A DNA stretch of 64,000 nucleotides from Setophaga petechia (Eukaryota > Chordata > Aves > Passeriformes > Parulidae), in NCBI GenBank assembly GCA_024362935.1, contig JANCRA010000030.1, positions 8,786,096-8,850,095 of the forward strand, in the 5' to 3' direction. Under the pieces are notes generated by a model. The model had not been told where the DNA came from. It did no database searches and was given only the letters and a program-made list of their open reading frames with translations. Positions 23,001 through 34,000 of this stretch are shown piece after piece. The position numbers were made by a program, and so were the translations under genes. Within the stretch, counting starts at the first letter, position 1. Every line of letters starts with the position of its first letter.

Positions 23001-26000
23001 CTTACCATAAAAAAGGAGAGAGCTCTGTAACTCCTAGACTGATGTATGCAAAACAAAAAGAGGAATGCAGGAAGCTTGGCTATAAAGACTTGGGTTTAGT
23101 CTCATCAACCCAGCCATTAAATCAGAGGCAAAGACACCTTCATTTGCTCATTGGGAGCCGCAGAGCTGTTTGTCTGCTGTGTCAGTGCTCAGGTTTGCTC
23201 GCTTGGTTTTCAGCTTCCTACTTTTATTTAATGCCCAAAGGGACATTAAATATCAAATAACAAGTGAAACATACACTGTAGAACTCTTACAAAGCCTCTT
23301 CTTCCATCATTTCCCAAACCCCATGGAGAATGTGAGGTGAAGAACTGCCTGCAAGAGCTGAATCATGTCTTCAAGCACAAACATTGCTATTAGGTGACTA
23401 AGACCTAAACAGCCATCTCTATTTATTGCAACTGATGCTGTTATTAAAAACCAGACAGGTCCCTCTGCAGCCCCTCGTGCTCTCAGGTCTGGGTGTGCTG
23501 GTGAAGCTGCAAAAGGCAGGTTGGAATAAAGGGGATCCTTTGTGTAGCATCCAAAACTCTTTGGAAATCTGGGAGCGCTTGGTGTCCCCAGAACATCCTG
23601 GTTGGGGACTGCTGGGCTGACAAGGGGCATCTCTGTGCCCTAAAATCAAACAAGTGAACCCTTGAGAGCACAGGGAATGCCTGGTGGAAAGGGATGCTGT
23701 GCCAGGTGCATTCCAAGAGGGGTTCTGAGCTGGCCCTGGAGCAGGAGGCAGCAAGAGAAAATTTGCAAACCTGCCTGTGGGAATCAAGCTGGCTTTGGGA
23801 AGAGCCTGAGAGCATCCTGGGGCACCATGGTGGGCACAGAGAGAGGTGCCCACCCTGCCCAGGAGGACATCTAGGGCAGGCTGAGCTCAAGCTTCCACAT
23901 CTGAACAAATTCTTATTGGGAAACCAGATTTTCACTGGATTTTGCCCATCCACCAGTCCCATCCATCCCCCTCTCCTGCTCCATCTCCTGAGAGCGCTGC
24001 GTCATCCAAAGCCTTCGCATTTTCACAAAGTGAAGCGGAGCAGAGCTGAGGGAAGCCAGGCTCTGCTCCCCCTTCCAAATGTTCCCAGCACTGGGAGGGA
24101 AGCCAGGAGGCTTTAGGAGATGTTTTAAGGAGCTGCAGGTTGGGCTGCTCCCCTGCAGCACCCACTGCCTGCCCTGAGCTCCTCCTGCTCAACAGCATCT
24201 CCCACCACCCTCCTGGCAGCTCTGCTCTGACCTTTGGGTATCACAAAATAAATGCTCTCCAAAAAATCAAACCCAAACACCCTTCAGTCTGAGCACTCAC
24301 AGCTTTAGGACTGCTCAAGCTGCTCACAGTGTTACATCCCTGCTCCTGTAATGAGGTTTTTCATGGACATAAAATTTAATGAAAATGTGAAAACATCTCA
24401 CAGACAGCAAATTCCAGCCCTGTGGCTCAGGAAAATCTGCTCTCCTGGTTGACTGCCTAATTTACACCCCCAGGACTGTGCAGGGTCTCAGTGCAGCTTA
24501 GGAACAGTGTTCCCATCCCCACTGACCTGACTGCAGCCATTCCAGGGTCCTGAACTCATTCCTCTCCAGGAAACTCTTGGATCTCCCTGGGAGTGAAGAT
24601 TCCCCAAACGAGCTTCACTTCACCCATCTGAAAAGTGAGATATGGTCACACCTGAGCTGCTGGTGTTGTGTTTGCTGAAAGCTGGGGCTAAAGGTGATGG
24701 AGGGATCACCCCCAGGCAAACCTCCTGCAGCTCAGGGATTCACTTATTTTCCCCTTCAGCAGTCCTTGCCTTGCTGCTCCTCAGCTTTCTCCCAGAGGGA
24801 CTCCACCAGGCTCTGTGGATAAATAAAAACCCACATCCAAGAGCTGCCTCTGCCCTAGTTGGGGAGTGTTAATTTTATATATTTGGTATCAAAGTTGCTG
24901 CTGCCACCACAGAGCAGTGCTAAAGGAATGGCTTCAGCAGTGCTGCCAGCACCATGCTGGGCCTAATTGCACCAGGGATGATACACATGTGGGGCTTATT
25001 ATTGCTATTATTTTATTATTCTAAAGATATTCCATTTTTAATGTAAGAGATTTCAAACACTGGTATTTATTTGTTAATTAAATTATTCAGCTGGAGACAG
25101 AATATCTTCAAAGAAGAAATTTTTTTTTTTCCCCTGAATGGGGATCTGGAGTTGCAGGGCTGTATTATTGTACATGAAAAAGTTTCCTTATTAGCCTTTT
25201 ATTTCAGGGCACACATTTAACTGACACTTCCCGTGCTGACAGCTCACCCAGCTTCAAAGCACAACCTCTGTGAGGACTGCAGGGTGTGAGGCTGGGCTGG
25301 ATGAAGCTGTGGCCCAGCTGACACACAAGCCCAGGGGAAGTTTTCCCTCTTTTTGGAGAGCCTGAAGCAGAAATCCACACTGGGACTTGCCCACTGGGAG
25401 TGTTTTGGGGTTTTTCAATGGGGTAAGATGCACTTCCAAGCTGTGAGCAGATTTTGGGAACCTGGCTTCTTCTGTAATTCCTCAGTTCCCTTTATCAACA
25501 CAGCTGGGAGAGCTGAGCAGCTCAGCCAGAGCTGGGGATTAACCCTGGACCCCTCAAGGCAGAAATCAAAGCTCTTCTCCACATCCCTGGGACATTGGGC
25601 TAATCCAGGCTGCCCTAAGGATGCTGCAGGGAGCCTTGCAATGGTCCAGCCAAGACAAACCAGAGCAGTGCTGTGCTCTCCTTTCACCCAAGGATGCAGA
25701 ACAGAAACGCACCCTGACCTCTGAGAAATCTCAGAATTAAAAAGAAACCAGGATCTCCCTGCTCTCCCAAGGAGGCTGGAGTTCCCACAAGGCTGAGCAC
25801 CCCAACCCACCCCTCAAACAGCAGCAATGCCACCCCCCAACCCTTCCCTGCCCTGCCCGGGCTCTGCTGGGACCCCAAAGCCCCTCTCCCCTCAGTGCTC
25901 CCCAGCCCCACTGCCAAAGCCAACTGTCCCCTGCTGACAGCTCCATCCTGTTTGTGGTGTCTTTGGCACTTCCCCCTGCAGCACTTCCAGGCCCCTGTGG

Positions 26001-26926
26001 CTCCCCAGCCCCCGTGGCCCCAGCACAGCCAGGGCTGAGCCAACAGCAACACTCGGAGCAGCCCGGGCACAGCCTGGCCAGGAGAGCCCCAGGGCTGAGC
26101 CAGCCCGGCCCAGCAGCACCCACGGCCTCGGGGTGGCCTCCACCACCCCACACAAGGCAATCCCACAAGTTCCCACCCCACACAAGGCAATCCCACAAGC
26201 TCCCACCCCACACAAGGCAATCCCACAGGCTCCCACCCCACACAAGGCAATCCCACGAGTTCCCACCCCACACAAGGCAATCCCACAAGTTCCCACCCCA
26301 CACAAGGCAATCCCACAAGTTCCCACCCCACACAAGGCAAACCCATGAGCTCCCACCCCACACAAGGCAATCCCACAAGCTCCCACCCCACACAAGGCAA
26401 TCCCACAAGTTCCCACCCCACACAAGGCAATCCCATAAGTTCCTGCCCCACACAAGGCAATCCCACAAGCTCCCACCCCACACAAGGCAATCCCACGAGT
26501 TCCCACCCCAAAGCTCAAGCTCAGGAGATGCAGAGAGCCCAGCAACTGCCCCAGACTGGGCACCAACACCACAATGGCACAGCTGTGACAAACACAGCCC
26601 CCAGGGCCAGCAGCAAACTGGCAGATTGAGGACAGACTCAGCAGCACCAGGGGTTCCTCTGACCAAATGAACCCCACCAATTCCTTCACTTATTCCTCAG
26701 AGTGCCAGAAATTAAAGAAGGGAAAGGCCAGGGTTTTGTTAGCTTTGTGTTTTATGTGCCTGCAACATGATCAGCCTTGGGGATCATCTTTCCTGTGCCC
26801 AGGCAGGTGAGGTGAAGCCACAGGCTGCAGGTGCTGGGCAGTAACTGGATCCTGCAGACCCAGATACAGCCAGAGCCAGGAGACACTGCCCAGAGAGCCC
26901 CTGCTGCAGGGACAGCTCCCAGCACC
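20053..26926. other. KCNT1-B3GALT9 intergenic region
   Basis: The two genes diverge from this interval. I see no exon of a known family on either strand; FBXW2, expected near B3GALT9 from human synteny, was looked for by its WD-repeat motifs and not found. GC-rich sequence persists to about 20.9 kb, then composition is ordinary. One 30-bp tandem array sits at 26.13-26.51 kb, and a short duplicated segment (CACCCCGACATTCCTGCCA) at 21.64-21.73 kb. Confidence 0.6.
26130..26512. repeat. 30-bp minisatellite upstream of B3GALT9, about 12 copies
   Basis: Units of CCCACACAAGGCAATCCCAC plus AAGTTCCCAC recur at a strict 30-base period with few substitutions. Because 30 is divisible by three, several frames stay open on both strands (for example ten-residue WELVGLPCVG repeats on minus). 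It ends about 410 bases before the B3GALT9 start codon. Confidence 0.92.
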
Positions 26927-28538
26927 ATGCAGGTAAGTGCTGCAGCCCCTTACAGCTTTCACAGGATTGGGGTGGAAGGGACCCTAAAGATCATCTCATT
27001 CCACTCCCTTCCACTTTCCCATGCTGCTCCAAACCCATCCAACCCTGCCTTTCCCTCTGGATTCCAACCCTGACAGCTTCCATAGGGTAGGGTCAGGCCA
27101 AATAACAAAAGTTGTCCTTCAAGGACAGATTAAGGGGCACCTCAAGCCTTCAGTAACAGGTTTAAAATAGTCAAAAATTATTCATATCAAGTCATACTTC
27201 AGTATTTCCACACATGGACGCACAGAGAGTTTCAACACTGTAACATCCTTCTCAGTTTGGGATCTTACTGTGCCTCAAGCAGATTTCTTAAGTTTCTAGG
27301 AGAAAAAAAGCCCCACTAATAATACAAAGACCACAGTCTAGAAGTTGTGATTGCTTGGCATGGTTATATTGCAGAATGAGGGAAAGCCTTTGGGTCGAGA
27401 GGCAGGAGAACTGAGTGTCTGTGTTGCTGTTCCCCAGCTGACGCTCTGCAGGCTCCGCACACACCAGTGGTGCTTCATCCTCTGCAACGTGCTGCTCTTC
27501 CACGTGCTGCTCTTCGGGGCAGATTTACTGGAGCAATACTTCCTGCAGTCCCTGCCCCTCTCCTACACCGATGCAAAGGCTCTGGAGATCAGGGACAGGG
27601 CCAGGAAGCTGGATCTGGATCCTCTGAAGGCCAACCTGTCCTACACCAGCAGCAGTGCAGTGACCTGCTCCGACCAGGAGATATTTCTGCTCATTGTTGT
27701 CCGCAGCAGCCCGGAGAACAGGACAAGGCGCAACGCCATCAGGCAGACCTGGGGCAACGCCACGGCCTCCAGGGGTTACAGCGTGCTCACTGTGTTTGCT
27801 GTAGGGAAGGCAGCCTCAGCAAGCACCCAGCTGGAGATCCAGGAGGAGGCCCAAAGGCACAGAGACATCATTGAAGGCAGTTTCATCGATTCCCCCCAGA
27901 CACAGACACAGAAGATGCTGATGAGCGTGGAGTGGACGGTGATTTTCTGTCCCCGTGCCAGGTACATCCTTCACACAGCCCAGGACGTGTTTGTGGGTGT
28001 TCCCAGCCTGGCTGGGTACCTGCTGAGCTTAACCCAGCAGGAGGACATCTACCTGGGCAGGGTGGTTCACCACGGAGTGCCCGACAGGGACCCCCAGAGC
28101 CCCGGCTTTGTCCCCATCCATCAGTACCCCCAGCAGTTCTACCCGGATTTCTGCCACGGCAGCGCTTTCCTCATGTCCCAGGACGTGGCCCGCAAGGTTT
28201 TCGTGGCTGCCAGGGAGGTGCCCCTGGCACTGCCCCCTGCTGCCTTCGTAGGGATCTGTGCCAAGAGAGCTGGCATCAGTGCCAGGCACAGCTCCCGCTT
28301 CGCTGGGGACAAGCACATCAGCTACAACCCCTGCTGCTATAAATTCATTTTCACCTCTTCTGACATGAGAGAGGACGAGCTATTTAAGGACTGGAAGGAA
28401 ACGAGCGATGGGGAGGATTGTTCCTTACTGGAAACCTACTACAGCCTGGTGTCCTGCAAGGTTCTGACCTACATTGATAAGTTCAAACAGTTCAGCTTGG
28501 ATAGCATAAAAAATGAGCTCCTTCATTTTGTCAATTAA
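26927..28538 (+). CDS. B3GALT9: B3GALT9: beta-1,3-galactosyltransferase family member (type II Golgi protein)
   Basis: Two coding exons. Exon 1 (26,927-26,932) carries only ATG CAG before GTAAGT; exon 2 (27,438-28,538) follows TGCTGTTCCCCAG and reads LTLCRLRTHQWCF onward. The joined product is 368 residues. A signal anchor spans about 13-30 and the lumenal GT31 domain follows. Family motifs are NAIRQTWGN, EDIYLGRV, and YPDFCHGSAFLMSQDVA; the C-terminus reads FSLDSIKNELLHFVN, like human B3GALT9 as I recall it. NLS, NRT and NAT are possible N-glycosylation sites. The metal-binding DDD of active relatives is replaced by AQD in HTAQDVF, so activity is uncertain. An open frame extends upstream to 27,351, but the clean ATGCAG|GTAAGT and the acceptor favour the split start. 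It is convergent with PSMD5. Confidence 0.92.
26955..27075 (-). mobile_element. CR1 LINE fragment, minus orientation, in B3GALT9 intron 1
   Basis: ATTGGGGTGGAAGGGACCCT, AAAGATCATCTCATTCCACT and CATGCTGCTCCAAACCCATC, CAACCCTGCCTT match the reverse complement of a CR1 3' end. It lies inside the 505-base intron that separates the start codon exon from the main coding exon. Confidence 0.75.
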
Positions 28539-29251
28539 TGTTTAACTCCTGCATGAAGAGGCTGGGTTTTCTTTCATCAGCTGTGTTATCCTGTTAACAT
28601 TCAGTACAAAGGATGCCCTCCCAAAGTTTGCTCTTTTCCCTTCAGCAGCAAATGAATTCTCACTGTTACAGTGTGACAGAGCAGAACTGGATGTCCTCTG
28701 CCTCTCTAACTACCTACAAGTGCATGCATGGAAGTAAAAAAGAGGATTTGAACACACTTGTCTATATCCATGCTTTTTCAGACATTTGAGTCTTCAAAAC
28801 TCCTTTTTTATATGAGTGAAGCATCACCTACTTCCAAAGAATTCTGGAACAAAGGGGAAGCTTTCCATCCACAAAATGGTTCAGAGAGAAACAGAGCAGC
28901 TCCAGCAGGAACAGACACTGAGCCATCATGGAAATTCCTCCAGCAATGCTGTTTGTTAACATCCATCAAATTACAAGGTTTGGTTTGGGATTTTTGGGTT
29001 TTTTAAACCAAATGTTCAGCATGTTACCTTAATTCTCCAGTATTCCATTTTGTGGTTTTCCTCAATTATTTCCACCTGTTACTTTAAGGGGGGATGACAA
29101 AAACAACACACTTCAAAATTGTCATTTTTATCAGATACAGCAGCAGCATATAATCCATATGGCAATGTACAGCATGGGCAGGGAACTGCCTCTGAGTAAT
29201 AAGGGGAAAGTGATCAATTAATCAATCAACTCTGAGCTCAAAGCTCAACAA

Positions 29252-29257
29252 AATAAA
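29252..29257 (+). terminator. B3GALT9: Candidate B3GALT9 polyadenylation signal
   Basis: An AATAAA hexamer lies about 715 bases after the stop codon in AT-rich DNA. It is the first canonical hexamer I noted on this strand; use is inferred. Confidence 0.4.
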
Positions 29258-30492
29258 GCATATGTGTATACATAAAAAAATCCCCTTGTTTGGCATCTCT
29301 GCACATTCTAAAATATTGTCTTTGGCAAATGTACCATGCAAAGCAGATGCTAAATACTCAGCACACAGAGTAGCCTTCAAAAGCACCAGCTGAAAACACA
29401 CATGGAAGAGGCTCATGAATTGCAGAACAGGTTTATATATTGATTTCTTTTACTGACATTTCAGCACATGGCTCGTACAGAGCCACCAGCACACAAAGCC
29501 ACCTAAAATAACAGAGTGAACTGCCCAGAACAAGAGCAAGCTAAGGATTTGTACATTGTTTTATTTCCTTGTTAGTGCTTGAATGTGTTTGCTGGATGCA
29601 GGATCCACGAAGCTCCTGTGCTGTCTCCACTCATGAGACCCTGCAGTGCATTTCTACTGGCAGATCTTTATTGGGCACATTTAGGGTAAAAGCAGCAGCA
29701 CTGGGATGCAGGATGACAACTCAGACACATCTTGGGTAACAAGGCACCTCACCTGCATTTAGACAGCTTAGCAAACATAAAGGGATCTCCCCCAGCTCCT
29801 CTGAGCTCTCCTGGCAGCAATTTTTGGCAGGCAATGCCAGCTGCACCTCCAGCTCCCACAGGCAAAGCCAGAGCTCCTGCAGGACAGACCCTCCTGCTCC
29901 CCTGGCAGCACAGGGGCACGGGCAGGACTCCCCACAGCCACACTTCACTAAAAGAAGCCCCTAAGCAGTAATTTCATGTTTTATTCTGCTCCCCCTCAAC
30001 AAAAAGGCTTTGACAGAAAGTACCCTGTGGTCTGTTTATGGGCAAAGACACAGCACATGTCATGGAGTGCCCAGCCACTCCTGATTCTCTGGCACAGCTC
30101 TGGCATCTCCAAAAGAAGATTCCAACTTCCTAAGATGCCACATTTCCATACTCCCACTTCATTCACTCCATACAAGAGCTCCATGTTCTTATCCCTTTTA
30201 ATGATCTAACTCAGGTAACTAAAATACCACATTTCTTTAAATAACACTTTAAAAAATTGCATCTCTGTTAAAAAATAGTGTAAACAAAAATTCAAGATTT
30301 GGTTCTGAAGTAGCCTTGTAGTGCTCCTACACTAAACTGAGCTGCCACCCCACAGCACAGCCAGCCAGGGACACAAAGCTCCCTGGTGGGTTTGATCCCT
30401 ACAGAGTGCAATGATTTGTTTTTAAAAGGGCTAAAAACTTTTTTTTTTCTTTTTAAATCCTCAGCAGAAAATGTAAACAATATTTAGGATTA

Positions 30493-30498
30493 TTTATT
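30493..30498 (-). terminator. PSMD5: Candidate PSMD5 polyadenylation signal
   Basis: TTTATT on plus gives AATAAA on the PSMD5 strand, about 560 bases beyond the stop. Another copy at 29,667-29,672 could serve a longer 3' UTR that would overlap the B3GALT9 side. Confidence 0.4.
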
Positions 30499-31057
30499 CC
30501 AGCAAGATTCACATCCAGCAGGTTGAAAACAAGAGAATCCAGTCCATACTCCCTCATGTGGACAGTGTCACTTACTCAGCAACAGGATTCTGACAGAACA
30601 GAGTGTTCCATGCAAGTGCCAACTCTGGCAGGTAAAAAAAGGAATTAAAAAAGAATATAAATTATGGCAGCATCTGAGGTTACAAACCTTGAGGTGTTTT
30701 GGTGGTTTTTTTAAACTGAACTGTAACCTACTGATAAAACACAACAGAAACCCCAAACCCAAGAACAATTTAAACAAACACTGATAAATTCTGCCAAATA
30801 AAACAGTCAGCAGCTGCTAAGTGCTCACCTGGCTCACCTGCCTCATGAAGCACACAGGGAACTTCTGCCATGACATTTTAGGGGGAAATATCAAACAACC
30901 TTTAATTTACTCTCCTGACTCATTTCAAATAGAGTCAAAATATCTTCACACTCCTTTAAAGAGACAACCTCCAGTGTGGAGAGTTTTCACACCTTGTACC
31001 TCAACACCTGTGCCAGGACTGTGTTCTGCAAGAGGGGCACCCCAGACACCAAGGACA

Positions 31058-34000
31058 TTACTCTGCTCCTTCCACAGCTGTAGTAGAAGCTGCTTTAACA
31101 TAATAGGGGCCCTCGAGCAGGTAAGCCCTGAGCCTCAGGTAGTACTGATTGCCAAAGATCTCTGCAATGGTTTTGGAGTTCACCAGGGCCTTCACCAGTT
31201 CATATTTTGCATCCTTTGAGGCTTTGTCAGGCTCCACAGATCTGTCCACAACGTACTCCACAAACCCTGGGCTGCTCAGCATCAGCTTCTGGGCCCATGG
31301 TTGATTTGCAATGGCCTGAACAAGAAGAGAAAAGATGTGAGAGGTGGGGAAACGTTTAAAAAAAAAGCAGTTACACAGTAGGGTTTTAGTACAGGGACAA
31401 GGAACAGGAAAAATTAAATGAGATAAGAAACCACCACTCAAATCAAGCAGCAGGGTGTAACACTGGAGAACAAGTAGAGTCCAGTGCTTATCTTCAAAGT
31501 TTTGAGGGAATTATCACAGCAGTGCCTCTGCTAGAGAAGCAGCACCTTAGAGCACAGTTCTTGCCTTTTTCCCCCCTCTTCAATTCATTAGAAAATTAGC
31601 ATTACAGACAAGATGTGTCTGCTGCAACATTTAAATGGGGAAGCTAAGTGGGGTCTGAGGAAAAAGGCCTTTTTCTGACCACTTCAACTAGAAGTTGAAT
31701 TCCTTCACTTTGAAGAAATAAATAAATGTGAGACTGAATGGCACCACAAGTCCCCCCCTGATGTTTCAAAGCAAAAGCACTCACAGTAAACACCCGTAGA
31801 GCCCCACAGTGGAGATCAGGGAATGGCTGAGTGCTGATGCTCCTGAACAGCTCCAGGGGCTGGCTGGACAAGGATGTGAACCAGGATTCAGTCATTCTTA
31901 AAAGGTCTTCTGTCTGCTGGTCTGGCTGAATAAATCATAAAAATGAGAGTTTGATTAGGATTATGAAAAGCTTTCAGGTTTTTGGGATGTGTTCAAATGG
32001 TTTAATCACCCCTTTAGAGCCACACTGCTAACCCAGAGCCCTGGATCCAAAGACCACAGGGACTGGAGCAGTTTGCCCCCATCCCTCTGAGCACAAGGAT
32101 ATGAACCTGCTTACTCTCATTTCCTCATTAATGAAGTCTTGACTTCATCTTTTATTAACATTTCAGAACACCTGGCACCTTACAAACAAACCCAAACTTT
32201 AGCAAAGCAATCAGGGAATTTCAAAGCAGTAAATCAATGAGTCAGAACACTGAAAGCACCACTGCCACCCAACCCAGAGGCTGCAAAATGTCTCTCACAG
32301 TTACTCAGGTGTGTGAGGATTGCATTCTTGGAGATTTAAAGAAAAAGCAAAGACAAAAAGCCCAACTTACAGGCAAGTAAAGCAGGGATGAAATGGCATC
32401 CAAGCACCGGAGCCGTAACTCGGTGGGGGCATTCTTGGCCTGGTGCCCTATTTTGCTTAAGAGATTTTGAAATCTACTTCCTTTCAAAACAAAAACAAAG
32501 TGCTTTTAATTAATTCAGCCAGATCTCTACAGGAATACAGTTACCCAACATTATAAATTTATTCATTAGATAAGTGAAAACATTTTTCAATTCCTTTCTG
32601 TATCACCCCAAACCAATTCACTCTTATATTATAAAATATTATTAAAAAGATACTAACTGGTTTTCTGTAAAACCTGTTTGCCTTCCACATTTGATCCCAG
32701 GATTCCCAGTGTGTCCACAGCCACTCCAATCATGGTTGGATCCTGACTTTCTGCCATTTCAAACACTTTTTCCATAAAGACAGGGTAGCGCTCACAGATC
32801 TGCTGGGGACTGTCCACAACAGCCAGATTGCCAAAAAATTTAACAAATCCTGAGAAAACAAGACCAAAAAAAGCATTGAGTGGAAGAACAGCAACTTCAG
32901 CAGTGGCAAAATTAAATGTACATTAATGTGAGACTGATTTGTTCCTAAACATGTCTTATTAAGGGTGAATAGTGTTGGTAAAAAGCTCAAAATAAAGACA
33001 GAACTAAGCAACAAGCCAAATATTTTGACTGTTGCTTAATTCATGATGTTTGTACTCCTAAAAAAGGCTACAATAACACAAACTTTAAAACTACAGCACA
33101 GCCTGCCCAGATTGTAACCAAGGAACATCCTTCAGACTGGAAATGTACAATACTGGATATTTAAAATATGCTGAGGGACAATCTAATATTCAAAAATTCC
33201 CCTGAGCTCTCAGCAGAGAGGTTTGGCAGTGCTGTGCATTTCACCCAGTACCAAAGCAAGCAGCAAAGGCTGGCAAGGAGGAACTGAGGAGGCACCTGGC
33301 AGGTAGAAGCTGGAGAAGGGGTCAGACTGTGCCCCCAGGATGATGTTGGAGATCCTGTCCATCACTCCCTGCTGGGCCAGGTACTGCCGGCCCTGGGGGC
33401 TGTGGGCCAGCACTGTCACCATCTCGATGCAGGTGGCTCTGCAACACCAAAAAAACAGATTTGGGTTTGTTTCAGTGGGGCTTGAAGCACTCAGTGATTA
33501 AAGAAAAGAAATTACACCTTTAAGACACAATCCCAGCAAAGAAACCCAAATGATCCCAATTGTTCAGCTCGTCTATCTCTTTAGATTTGGGAAAGAGCTT
33601 GAAGTGTTTCTGCTGCAGCCACACACTGTAATTATCTCTCCATTAAGGTATGAACCATTTGACACCCAAGACAGTTTAAGGAGAGGGAGGTACAGTGCTT
33701 TTCTTTTTACAGAAATACACACAAATACATTTGTTAGAGATTTAACAATGGTGGAAATGTCCTTGGCACACTCACCAACATACCTGACCAGCACATCCTC
33801 TCCAGTCAGCTCCCCAATTAACTCAGAGATTAACCCACTGCTGGCACAGTAATTCAGAGACTCTGCTGACACTGATGAAATCTCCACAATTAACTAAATA
33901 ACAGCAAAAAGGACAGTTTATAAAAATATCATAATAATTCACTGCAACAGCCAAATACATCTTCTGTGCTAATTAATCTCACATATATTAAATATAGAAT

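Larger units (their letters stand above)
28539..31057. other. Tail-to-tail 3' UTR region of B3GALT9 and PSMD5
   Basis: No coding frame of interest lies here. AT-rich sequence with candidate polyadenylation hexamers on both strands fits two convergent 3' untranslated regions. The extents are inferred and may overlap between about 29.3 and 30.5 kb. Confidence 0.55.

Noticed and set aside
25684..26689. Minus frames of 265-309 codons and the plus frame opposite
   Set aside because: They are translations of the strict 30-bp array.
27351..27437. Upstream ATG extension of the B3GALT9 main exon
   Set aside because: The extension ends in a textbook pyrimidine tract and CAG acceptor, and an upstream ATGCAG|GTAAGT supplies a start with the expected phase and the MQ residues recalled for the family.
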